Made by a program: the position numbers and the translations under genes. 62,318 nt of DNA from assembly GCA_041178545.1 (NCBI GenBank), contig JBEGVB010000059.1:1-62318 (forward strand). The letters run 5' to 3'. The stretch comes from JBEATZ01 sp041178545 (GTDB lineage Bacteria; Planctomycetota; UBA1135; UBA2386). Shown here piece after piece: positions 8,151 through 15,696 of the stretch; the stretch's first letter is position 1, and the number at the start of each line of letters is the position of its first letter. Below the pieces are notes generated by a model that ran no database searches, was not told the origin of the DNA, and worked only from the letters and a program-made list of their open reading frames with translations.

Positions 8151-9224
8151 TCAGCGGAGCTGTTCCCAGTACTCCGCAGGCATGTCGTGGGCGATCTTGA
8201 GCGCGCCGTTGGCACCGCCGTAGATCGGCTCCTCGATCTTGATGACCTTGCCGCCGCCAAGGCGCTCCTTCATGGCCTTCTCGATGGCAGAGTCGAGCCC
8301 CTTGACCAGCGAGCCACCGCCCGCGAGGAGGACACGGTTCTTCAGTCGGTTCTGGAACTCGGGGTCAAAGGTGGCAATGAGCTTCTGCAGGCCGCTGACG
8401 ATGGGGTCGATGAGGATCGAGCAGGCGCGGCGGATCTGGTCGGTCAGGTCGAATGGCGTCGGCTTGCCGTCCACCGGCAGTTCCACGACGCAGCGCTCGG
8501 AGGACTCGCCGACGAACGCGTAGCGCTCCTTGATCTCCTTGACCATCTGGACCGAGAACTGGGCGCCAGGGCATGTCTCCGAGATGAGCTTGGCCAGCTC
8601 GGCGTCGACCGCGTCGCCAGCGATGTTGAACATCACCTGGTCGGTCTCCTCCGGCATGGTGCCGTGCATGCGGCACAGGTCGGTGGTGCCGGCGCCGATG
8701 TCGATCACGAGCACGTCCTCGAGCCAGTCGAGTCCGTAGGCGACGGCAAACGGCTCGCTGCAGAGCATGACGGAGTCGACGTGCTCGCGCGCGGCCTCGA
8801 GGATCGCCTCCTTGTTCTGGACCGAGGCCTCGGCCGGGGCGCCGATCACGCAGTAGACGAGCTCGTCCTTGCGCGGGCGCGCGAGGCGGATGGCCTCGCC
8901 GATGAGGTCCTGTGCGGCCTTGAGGTTTGCCTTGGCCTCCGCCGAGCCAGCGTCGCCGCTGTACTTGAGCACGCCTTTCTCGAGCGGCTTGTAGAGGCGC
9001 AGCGAGAGGCGCTTCTCCAGCGCTTCCTTGCCGAACAGCACCTCCTTCTTCAGCAGCTTCATGCTGACCACGTCCTTGGGGTAACCGACGGCCGAGTAGA
9101 CGGTCTCGCGGACGCCGTTGCTGGCGCTCACCGAGGTGCGGGACGTGCCGAGGTCCATGCCGATGTAGAGAACGCCGTGCCCCTTCTCGGTGGTCGGCTC
9201 ACTGGATTGCTTCTTGTCGCTCAT
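8151..9224 (-). CDS. MamK-like bacterial actin
   Basis: This 357-residue actin-fold ATPase is predicted to form cytoplasmic filaments. Nucleotide motifs are complete: phosphate 1 GMDLGTSRTS (22-31), phosphate 2 VIDIGAGTTDL (173-183) and adenosine LAGGGSLVKGL (300-310). It follows the magnetosome protein MamK more closely than MreB or ParM: VGYPKDV (47-52), PLEKGVLK (80-87), CVIGAPA, SEPFAVAYGLD (156-165) and the C-terminal EYWEQLR all have direct MamK counterparts. No magnetosome gene is present in the window. A GTG six bases upstream (9230) is an alternative start; I chose the ATG. It is the last gene after a BY-kinase-like ATPase and a coiled-coil protein, 27 bp from the latter. Identity as a MamK-type actin is judged from memory of the family, not a search. 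Confidence 0.85.
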   Translation of the reverse strand: MSDKKQSSEPTTEKGHGVLYIGMDLGTSRTSVSASNGVRETVYSAVGYPKDVVSMKLLKKEVLFGKEALEKRLSLRLYKPLEKGVLKYSGDAGSAEAKANLKAAQDLIGEAIRLARPRKDELVYCVIGAPAEASVQNKEAILEAAREHVDSVMLCSEPFAVAYGLDWLEDVLVIDIGAGTTDLCRMHGTMPEETDQVMFNIAGDAVDAELAKLISETCPGAQFSVQMVKEIKERYAFVGESSERCVVELPVDGKPTPFDLTDQIRRACSILIDPIVSGLQKLIATFDPEFQNRLKNRVLLAGGGSLVKGLDSAIEKAMKERLGGGKVIKIEEPIYGGANGALKIAHDMPAEYWEQLR

Positions 9225-9251
9225 GGTCACTTGCGTGCTGTTGGGTGTGGA

Positions 9252-10040
9252 TCAGGCCTTCTTCTTCTGGAGGCGCAGGTTGGCCTCGAAGATGGCGGAC
9301 ATGAGACCCTTGCGGGTCTCGAATTCGGGTTCGGATGACTTGAGGCCCTGCACCTCGCGGTAGACCGAGGAGATGCCCTGCTCGATCGTCTTGAGGGAGG
9401 AGACTTCCTTGAGGCGGCTCTCGGTCTGCTCGAGGGTCTCGGTGAGCTTGCGGATCCGGCGCTGCAGCAGTTCGACCTCGCGGTCCTCCAGCTCACGGCG
9501 GAGGACCTCGGCAGCCTTGCGCTCGGCCCCGACGGCATCGGCAAACAGCTCCATGACCTTCTCCTGGACATGGCCGAGACGCAGCTCCGGCTCGGCAGCG
9601 AGGGCCCGGAACAGGTCGCCAAGACGCTCTGCAAGCAGCGCGTCCTCGCCCTCGCTGCGCGCCATCGCGCCGAGGTCGGCAGGTTCCAGCCGCTTCGCGA
9701 GCGCCTGACGTTCCTGCTCGAGCTCACGACGTAGGCGGTCGACCTCCTCCTCGGCCCGGTCCTTGAGCAGCTCAAGCTCGCTGCGACTCTTCTGCAGGTC
9801 CTCGTTGGAGCGCATGAGCCGCAGGAACTCGGCCTTTGCCGCATCCGCTGCCGCCTCTCGTTCCAGGCCACCGAGCCTGCTGCGCAGGCCGCGGTGCACG
9901 GACTCCTCCACGAGTCGCGCAATGCGGTCGAGACCCACGATGGAGACCTGCTCGACGCCTCGCTTGCGCAGGCTGTCGACGGTCGTGCGGTACGCGAGCT
10001 TGCGCACCGCCTCCCGCATGGTCTCGCGCATCCCGGCCAT
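9252..10040 (-). CDS. Coiled-coil protein of the actin module
   Basis: This 262-residue cytoplasmic protein has no signal peptide or membrane segment. Long heptad-rich, highly charged helices cover about residues 65-115 (LLKDRAEEEVDRLRRELEQE) and 165-220 (LRRELEDREVELLQRRIRKL). A basic N-terminus (MRETMREAVRKLAYRTTVD) and a lysine-rich end (LRLQKKKA) flank them. I do not recognise a family. It lies 6 bp after the ATPase gene and 27 bp before the MamK-like actin, so the three are very likely co-transcribed. A linker or adaptor between filament and ATPase is a reasonable guess from position and shape only. Confidence 0.8.
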   Translation of the reverse strand: MAGMRETMREAVRKLAYRTTVDSLRKRGVEQVSIVGLDRIARLVEESVHRGLRSRLGGLEREAAADAAKAEFLRLMRSNEDLQKSRSELELLKDRAEEEVDRLRRELEQERQALAKRLEPADLGAMARSEGEDALLAERLGDLFRALAAEPELRLGHVQEKVMELFADAVGAERKAAEVLRRELEDREVELLQRRIRKLTETLEQTESRLKEVSSLKTIEQGISSVYREVQGLKSSEPEFETRKGLMSAIFEANLRLQKKKA

Positions 10041-10046
10041 GGATCG

Positions 10047-10811
10047 TCAGTCCTCCGACTCGAAGTCGTAGGAGAGTCGCTCGTCTGCCTCGGGGTCGGC
10101 GCCTCGCAACTCGGTGGCGAAGGTGCCCAGGACGTTGGCGCCGGTCTCCTTGAGACCGCGCAACGCCTGCCGCACGAGAGCCTTGTTGCTCTTCTCCATG
10201 CGCACGACGAACACCGTGCCGTCCGCCCTCGCCGCGACGACACTGGCGTCGGTGCACGCGAGCACGGGCGGGGTGTCGATGACGACGTAGTCGTAGGACT
10301 CCTTGAGCCGGCTCAGCAACTGCTCGAGCCGCGAGGCGCCGAGGATCTCGGCGGGGTTCGGCACCCGTGTACCTGCGGTCACGACAGCAAGGTTGCGGAA
10401 GCCCGCAGGGTGGATGACGCGCTCGACCGAGGTCTTGCCCTGCAGCACGTCGCTCAGCCCCATCGTCTCCTCGAGGTTGAGGAAGGTCGCGATGCCGGGA
10501 CGGCGCATGTCGGCGTCGACGAGCACCACCTCGGTGCGCTCCAGCTCTGCCAGCGCCATCGCGAGGTTGATCGCAGTCGAGGTCTTGCCCTCGCCGCGCA
10601 TCGCCGACGCAATCGCAAGCGTCTTGGGCTCACCGTCCGGGTTCAGGGCCACCAGCTTGTTGCGCACCGACCTGACCTGCTCGGCACGGAAGCCCGCGGG
10701 CTCGTGGTAGAGGAACAGGTAGGGGTTCACCGACCGGTCGACGATGACGAGCATCTCGTCGTTGGGGTCGATGGCTCCCTCGGTGGCAGGGTTCTTCGGG
10801 GTTCGGAACAT
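10047..10811 (-). CDS. CpsD/CapB-type (BY-kinase-like) P-loop ATPase
   Basis: This 254-residue MinD/ParA-superfamily ATPase has the BY-kinase arrangement: Walker A SAMRGEGKTSTAIN (about 70-82), Walker A' VVLVDADMRRP (95-105) and Walker B YVVIDTPP (about 175-182). Such proteins normally autophosphorylate a C-terminal tyrosine cluster and control polysaccharide export with a Wzz-type membrane partner. Here the tail (LSYDFESED) has a single tyrosine and no Wzz or capsule gene is adjacent. The helix before Walker A (RAEQVRSVRNKL) fits the BY-kinase dimer interface. I chose the ATG at 10811; a GTG at 10838 would add nine residues. It is first in the unit with the coiled-coil and actin genes, which suggests a spatial or regulatory role. 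Confidence 0.85.
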   Translation of the reverse strand: MFRTPKNPATEGAIDPNDEMLVIVDRSVNPYLFLYHEPAGFRAEQVRSVRNKLVALNPDGEPKTLAIASAMRGEGKTSTAINLAMALAELERTEVVLVDADMRRPGIATFLNLEETMGLSDVLQGKTSVERVIHPAGFRNLAVVTAGTRVPNPAEILGASRLEQLLSRLKESYDYVVIDTPPVLACTDASVVAARADGTVFVVRMEKSNKALVRQALRGLKETGANVLGTFATELRGADPEADERLSYDFESED

Positions 10812-10936
10812 CGGTCGGTCGGGTCCTCTTCGGCGCACAGCCTACCCGGACTGGTGCCCAACGGGCCGAAAGCTCGTTCGCATGCGGGCAGGGCTCCGCA
10901 TCCATCGGACGACGGGGAGCCCCGGACCTTCCCGGC

Positions 10937-12613
10937 TCAGCCGCCCAGGTCGACGCCGCGCTCGGCCGCGATGCGGCGGGCCTTCTCGTACCCCGCGTCC
11001 GCGTGGCGGGCCACGCCGGTGCCCGGGTCGCAGGTGAGGACGCGCTGCAGCCTCGCCCCGGCAGCATCGGTGCCATCGGCAACCGTGACCTGCCCGGAGT
11101 GGATCGACTTGCCGATGCCGACGCCGCCGCCGTGGTGCAAGGACACCCAGGTGGCACCCGAGGCGACGTTGAGCATGGCGTTGAGCAGGGGCCAGTCCGC
11201 AATGGCATCGGAACCGTCGAGCATCGCCTCGGTCTCACGGTAGGGCGAGGCAACCGAACCGCAGTCGAGGTGGTCGCGGCCGAACACGATGGGAGCGCTG
11301 ATCTCGCCCTTCCGCACCAACTCGTTCACGGCCACCCCGAACCGGGCGCGCTCGCCGTAGCCCAACCAGCAGATGCGCGCCGGCAGGCCCTGGAAGGCGA
11401 TGCGTTCGCGCGCCTTCTCGATCCAGGTCCGCAACGGCTTGTCGTTGGGGAACATCTCCAGCACGAGTTCGTCGGTGCGGGCGATGTCAGCAGGGTCCCC
11501 GCTCAACGCCACCCAGCGGAACGGTCCGCGGCCCTCGCAGAACTGGGGCCGGATGTACTCGGGGATGAAGCCGGGGATGCGGAACGCCTCGGCAATACCC
11601 GCGTCACGGGCCTCGGTGCGGATGTTGTTGCCGTAGTCGAAGGTGATGGCGCCGCGCTCCTGCAGGTCCAGCATGAGGGCGACGTGGCGGGCGCAGGTCT
11701 CGCGCGAGCGACGCAGGTACTCCTTGGAGTCGGACCCCCGCAGCGCCCTTGCTGCCTCCAGCGACATGCCGTCGGGCACGTAGCCGTTGAGCATGTCGTG
11801 TGCCGAGGTCTGGTCGGTGAGCAGGTCGGGCACCACACCGCTGTCGCGGAGGACGGCAAGCAGCTCGGTGGCGTTGCAGGTGACGCCGATCGACCACGCA
11901 TCGCCGCGCGCCTTGCGCTCCAGCGCCGCCTTCAGGGCGAGCTTCGGGTCGTCGAGGATCTCGTCGATGTAGCGCGTCTCGATGCGCTTCTCGATGCGGT
12001 GGCGGTCGACGTCCGCAGCGAGGCAGGTGCCGCCGGCAAGCGTGATCGCAAGCGGCTGGGCGCCACCCATCCCACCCAGTCCCGAGGTCACCGCGAGACG
12101 GCCCCTGAGGCTGCCGCCGAAGTGCTTGTTGGCGGCGGCGACAAAGGTCTCGTAGGTGCCCTGCACGATGCCCTGGCTGCCGATGTAGATCCACGAGCCC
12201 GCGGTCATCTGGCCGTACATGATCAGGCCGAGGGCCTCGAGGCGTCGGAACTCGGTCCAGTTGGCCCAGTCGCCCACGAGGTTGGAGTTGGCGATCAGGA
12301 CGCGGGGAGCGTCGGCATGGGTGCGGAACACCCCGACGCACTTGCCGGACTGCACGAGCATGGTCTCGTCCGGCCTGAGGCGGCGCAGGGTGCGCAGGAT
12401 GCCCTGCAACGCCTCCTGGTTGCGCGCAGCCTTGCCCGAGCCGCCGTACACGATGAGGTTGGCCGGGTCCTCCGCCACCGCCGGGTCCAGGTTGTTCTGG
12501 AGCATGCGGTAGGCGGCTTCGATCTGCCAGTTCGCGCAGGTGAGCGTGGCGCCCTTGGGGGCGTGCAGTGCAGCAGTGGGCATGACCGCAGGATGCGACG
12601 CGAACCGCGCCAA
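10937..12613 (-). CDS. hutU: Urocanate hydratase HutU
   Basis: This 558-residue NAD-dependent enzyme converts urocanate to 4-imidazolone-5-propanoate, the second step of histidine degradation. Family blocks are all present: GSQGIVQGTYET, SGLGGMGGAQPLA, TDQTSAHDMLNGY, DHLDCGSVASPYRETE and ATWVSLHHGGGVGIG. The length is typical (about 550). The start taken is a TTG (12613-12611), because GGGAGG lies five bases before it; the ATG ten codons later lacks such a site. It follows hutH by 45 bp on the same strand. hutI and hutG are not in the window. Confidence 0.96.
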   Translation of the reverse strand: MARFASHPAVMPTAALHAPKGATLTCANWQIEAAYRMLQNNLDPAVAEDPANLIVYGGSGKAARNQEALQGILRTLRRLRPDETMLVQSGKCVGVFRTHADAPRVLIANSNLVGDWANWTEFRRLEALGLIMYGQMTAGSWIYIGSQGIVQGTYETFVAAANKHFGGSLRGRLAVTSGLGGMGGAQPLAITLAGGTCLAADVDRHRIEKRIETRYIDEILDDPKLALKAALERKARGDAWSIGVTCNATELLAVLRDSGVVPDLLTDQTSAHDMLNGYVPDGMSLEAARALRGSDSKEYLRRSRETCARHVALMLDLQERGAITFDYGNNIRTEARDAGIAEAFRIPGFIPEYIRPQFCEGRGPFRWVALSGDPADIARTDELVLEMFPNDKPLRTWIEKARERIAFQGLPARICWLGYGERARFGVAVNELVRKGEISAPIVFGRDHLDCGSVASPYRETEAMLDGSDAIADWPLLNAMLNVASGATWVSLHHGGGVGIGKSIHSGQVTVADGTDAAGARLQRVLTCDPGTGVARHADAGYEKARRIAAERGVDLGG

Positions 12614-12658
12614 GGCAACCTCCCAATGCGGCGTTCGCAGGCCAGCGGACCGCAGTCC

Positions 12659-14188
12659 TCAGACGGAGAGCTTGCCCGCGGCCTTCTCGGCGGCGGCCAC
12701 CAGCACGCCCTCGGCCACCAACTGCTCGGCCATGGCCAGGTCCGGGGCGAGGTAACGGTCCTTGGCAAGGCCAGGAACGCGCTTGCGGAGGGCCTTGTAG
12801 GCGGCGTGGACCCCTCGGCCCGGCCGCAGCGGCTCGCCCAGGTCGAGCCCCTGTGCAGCGCACAACACCTCGATGCCGAGCACCTTGGCGGTGTTGCTGA
12901 CGACCCGCTCGGCGTGGCGGGCCGCCGTCACGCCCATGGACACGTGGTCCTCGCGGTTGGCGGAGGTGGGGATCGTGTCCACCGACGCCGGGTGCGCGAG
13001 CGACTTGTTCTCCGACGCGAGCGAGGCCGCCACCACCTGCGGGATCATGAAGCCGCTCTCCACGCCCGGGTCGCGTGCGAGGAAGGGCGGCAGCCCGCTG
13101 ATGTCTGGGTTGACCAACTGCTCGATGCGACGCTCGCTGATGTTGGCGAGCGTCGCCACCGCGATGGCGAGGAAGTCGAGCGCCTGGCTCACCGGCTGGC
13201 CGTGGAAGTTGCCGCCCGAGACGACGTCGCCCTCGGGGAAGACGAGCGGGTTGTCGGTGACGGAGTTGGCCTCGGTGACCAGCACGTTGCGTGCGAACTC
13301 GATGCCGTCCTTGGCGGCACCGTGCACCTGCGGGGCGCAGCGGAGCGAGTAGGCGTCCTGCACCTTGGCACAGTTGGCGTGCGAACCCATCACCTCCGAC
13401 TGGTCGAGCAGGGCGCGCAGGTTGGCAGCCGTGAGGCGCTGGCCGCGTTGCGGACGGATCCGGTGGATGCGGTCCTCGAAGGGCCGCTGGCTGCCGCGGA
13501 GTGCCTCCACGGTCATGGCACAGGCAATGTCTGCCGTCCGGGCGAGGGTGAGCGCACGGTCGACGGTGAGCACCCCGATGGCCGTCATGATCTGCGTGCC
13601 GTTGATGAGGGCCAGCCCTTCCTTCTCCTGCAGTTCCATCGGCTCGACGCCCAGCAGCTTGAGTGCGCGCGCACCGGACACCACCTTGTTGCCGTGGTGC
13701 ACCTCGCCGTGGCCGAGGAGCGGGAGCGCCATGTGGGAGAGCGGGGCCAGGTCACCCGAGGCCCCTACCGAGCCTTGGCTGGGGATCACCGGCACGAGGT
13801 CCGCGTTGAACATCGCCACCATGCGCTCCAGCAATGCGAGCCGCACCCCCGAGAAGCCGAGTGCCAGGTTGTGGATGCGCAGGGCCATGGCAAGCCTGCT
13901 GGTCGCCACCGGCAACGGGTCGCCCACGCCGGTGGCATGGCTCAGCAGCAGGTTGCGCTGCAGCAGGGCCAGCTTGCCCTGCTCGATGCGCACGTTCGCG
14001 AGCTTGCCGAAGCCGGTGTTGATCCCGTACATGGTCGCCCCCGAGGCCACGGCACGGTCCACGACCGAACGGCTCTTCTGGACGGCCTTGCGGGCCCTCG
14101 GTCCCAGGGCAACTCGACTTCCCGGCCGGGCGAGGCCAACGAACGTCGAGAGGTCTAGATCACCGTCGCCGAGGAGGATGGTGCGCAC
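12659..14188 (-). CDS. hutH: Histidine ammonia-lyase HutH
   Basis: This 509-residue enzyme removes ammonia from histidine to give urocanate. The Ala143-Ser144-Gly145 triad that cyclises into the MIO cofactor lies in GSVGASGDLAPLSH. The N-terminal YGINTGFG loop (54-61) with the catalytic tyrosine, and the FHGQPVSQALDF block, are also intact. The start is a GTG (MRTILLGDGDL). It lies upstream of hutU in the same direction, forming a short hut operon. No HutC-type repressor is visible nearby. Confidence 0.96.
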   Translation of the reverse strand: MRTILLGDGDLDLSTFVGLARPGSRVALGPRARKAVQKSRSVVDRAVASGATMYGINTGFGKLANVRIEQGKLALLQRNLLLSHATGVGDPLPVATSRLAMALRIHNLALGFSGVRLALLERMVAMFNADLVPVIPSQGSVGASGDLAPLSHMALPLLGHGEVHHGNKVVSGARALKLLGVEPMELQEKEGLALINGTQIMTAIGVLTVDRALTLARTADIACAMTVEALRGSQRPFEDRIHRIRPQRGQRLTAANLRALLDQSEVMGSHANCAKVQDAYSLRCAPQVHGAAKDGIEFARNVLVTEANSVTDNPLVFPEGDVVSGGNFHGQPVSQALDFLAIAVATLANISERRIEQLVNPDISGLPPFLARDPGVESGFMIPQVVAASLASENKSLAHPASVDTIPTSANREDHVSMGVTAARHAERVVSNTAKVLGIEVLCAAQGLDLGEPLRPGRGVHAAYKALRKRVPGLAKDRYLAPDLAMAEQLVAEGVLVAAAEKAAGKLSV

Positions 14189-14244
14189 TCACGGACCGTA
14201 TCGGGGCCCCGTGCGAGCGGCAAGCGACCCGGCCTGCGCAGGAT

Positions 14245-14667
14245 TCAGCGCGCCGCAGTCTCGACGGTGAGGGGCGGTGCCGAGGGCACGAGGAAGAACC
14301 GCCCCACGCCCACGGGGAAGCGAGTGCCGTCCTCGCGCTCGAAGGTGTAAGAACCTTCCATCGTGCCCCACGTGGTCGGCAACGGGCAGTAGCTCACGTA
14401 GCTGTAGCTCTCGCCGGGCGCGAGGTCCGGGTACTCACCCACCACGCCGGGTCCGCGGACGTCCTCCCTGCGGTTCTCGCTGTCGAGGATGACCCAGTGG
14501 CGCGAGCGCAGGCGCGCCCGCTCGGTGCCCTCGTTGGTCATCGAGATGCGGTACGCGTACACGTGCCGCGGTGCCTCGGGGTCCGACTCCCGCGGCAGGT
14601 ACTGGGCTGCTGCGCGGATGCGGATCCCGTGGGTGAGGCACTCGGAGTGGGGCGAACTGACGGACAT
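14245..14667 (-). CDS. apaG: ApaG-family protein (DUF525)
   Basis: This 140-residue protein is built on the ApaG fibronectin-III-like fold. Characteristic features are HGIRIRAAAQYLP, RHWVILDSENRREDVRGPG, VVGEYPDLAPGESYSY and the GTMEGSYTF strand. The ATG at 14667 gives a short N-terminal extension compared with the usual 125 residues. ApaG has been linked to divalent cation efflux and diadenosine tetraphosphate metabolism, but its biochemical role is unsettled. It stands 56 bp upstream of hutH on the same strand and may be co-transcribed with it. Confidence 0.9.
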   Translation of the reverse strand: MSVSSPHSECLTHGIRIRAAAQYLPRESDPEAPRHVYAYRISMTNEGTERARLRSRHWVILDSENRREDVRGPGVVGEYPDLAPGESYSYVSYCPLPTTWGTMEGSYTFEREDGTRFPVGVGRFFLVPSAPPLTVETAAR

Positions 14668-14755
14668 GGCTTGGCTGTGGCCGAAGAAAGGCTGCAGGAG
14701 CTTAGAAAGGCTTGGGGCGGATGCGAAGGGGCTGGCCGGGGTCCCGGGCGGGGAA

Positions 14756-15106
14756 TCAGTGCCGGTGGAACAGGGCAGGCTGGAAATCCGGCTTGTCGGC
14801 CGGACGGAACTCGAGTTTGCCGTCCTCGCGGATGCGACCCTTCCAGTGCACCTTCTCCCCGGTGCCGTCCCACGTGCCCTGGAGTTCCAGCGCGGAGCCC
14901 TGCAGGAGGTAGGTCCCGCGCAGGTGGTCGTGGGACGCATGGTCCGAACCGGCTCCGTGCCCGAGGAACTTGTCCGACTTGTCGTCGAAGTTCATCGAGA
15001 TGCCGCCGGCAGCGTCTGCGTGCCACGTCCCGTCGAGGGGGTGCCGGTTGCCACAGGACGCGAGGAGTGCGAGGGATCCGAGGAGCAGCAGCGGGGCGAT
15101 TCTCAT
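14756..15106 (-). CDS. Small lipoprotein of unknown function
   Basis: A 116-residue protein with a clear lipoprotein signal: MRIAPLLLLGSLALLASC, Cys18 being the lipidated residue. The mature part is a short beta-rich domain (LDGTWHADAAGG, RGTYLLQGSALELQGTWDGT) with repeated strand-GTW/GTY elements and many His residues near residues 52-61 and at the end (FHRH). It resembles small lipocalin-like or META-like domains, without a firm family call. It sits between a YchJ-type gene and apaG, 18 bp from the former. Confidence 0.75.
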   Translation of the reverse strand: MRIAPLLLLGSLALLASCGNRHPLDGTWHADAAGGISMNFDDKSDKFLGHGAGSDHASHDHLRGTYLLQGSALELQGTWDGTGEKVHWKGRIREDGKLEFRPADKPDFQPALFHRH

Positions 15107-15124
15107 GGTGGGTACGGTTGGGAC

Positions 15125-15619
15125 TCAGGCGCCTGAGCGCCCACAGCACTTCTTGTACTTTTTCCCGCTGTTGCAAGGGCAGGGATCGTTTGCACCCACC
15201 TTTGCGGTGGCCCGCTTGAACGGACGCGGCTTGACCTCGATCCCGTCCACGAACACCCAGTCGTTGTTCTCGCGGCGGAAGTGGGCCACCTCGTGGTGGG
15301 TGATGTCCTCGCCGTTCACCGTGTAGTGCGCCTTGAACTCCACGAGACCCTGCTGGTCGTCGGCGCCACCTTCCTGGGTGGTGAGCACTTCCATGCCGCG
15401 CCACGTGCTCTGCTTCGACCACTGGGCCGTCGCCTCGCGGTCCACGACCTGCCGGCCCTCCTCGCACTGGCTCGCCACGATCCAGTCGACCTCTCCCAGC
15501 GCATAGGCGCTGTAGCGGGAGCGCATGAGTTCCTCGGCGGTCGAAGCCTTGCGCTTGCCGCGGATCACGGGTTCACAACAGGCGGCGTATTCCTTGCCGC
15601 TGGGGCATGGGCACTTCAT
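15125..15619 (-). CDS. YchJ-family protein with two SEC-C zinc motifs
   Basis: A 164-residue protein with a SEC-C metal-binding motif at each end: CPCPSGKEYAACC (3-15) and CPCNSGKKYKKCC near residues 146-158. Between them lies the YchJ/UPF0225 NTF2-like domain (AEELMRSRYSAYALGEVDWI and EVAHFRRENNDWVFVDG). SEC-C motifs bind one zinc ion and occur at the C-terminus of SecA. The function of YchJ proteins is not established. It is 77 bp from the bamA stop and probably shares the transcript of the downstream lipoprotein. Confidence 0.9.
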   Translation of the reverse strand: MKCPCPSGKEYAACCEPVIRGKRKASTAEELMRSRYSAYALGEVDWIVASQCEEGRQVVDREATAQWSKQSTWRGMEVLTTQEGGADDQQGLVEFKAHYTVNGEDITHHEVAHFRRENNDWVFVDGIEVKPRPFKRATAKVGANDPCPCNSGKKYKKCCGRSGA

Positions 15620-15696
15620 GGGGCAGGCAGGTTAGGCGATGGCCCCCCACAGGGCCAGACCTGCGGGACCCGTGCCGCCAGGACGCGCGGGCGGGC

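Noticed and set aside
8151..9224. Calling the actin gene mreB
   Set aside because: No mreC, mreD, pbp or rodA neighbours, and the specific blocks (VGYPKDV, SEPFAVAYGLD, C-terminal YWEQLR) follow MamK rather than MreB.
11003..14158. A very long plus-strand open frame (about 1050 codons) opposite hutU and hutH
   Set aside because: It lies entirely antisense to two well-identified genes, has no domain or signal, and is the expected by-product of high GC and third-position G/C in the real genes.
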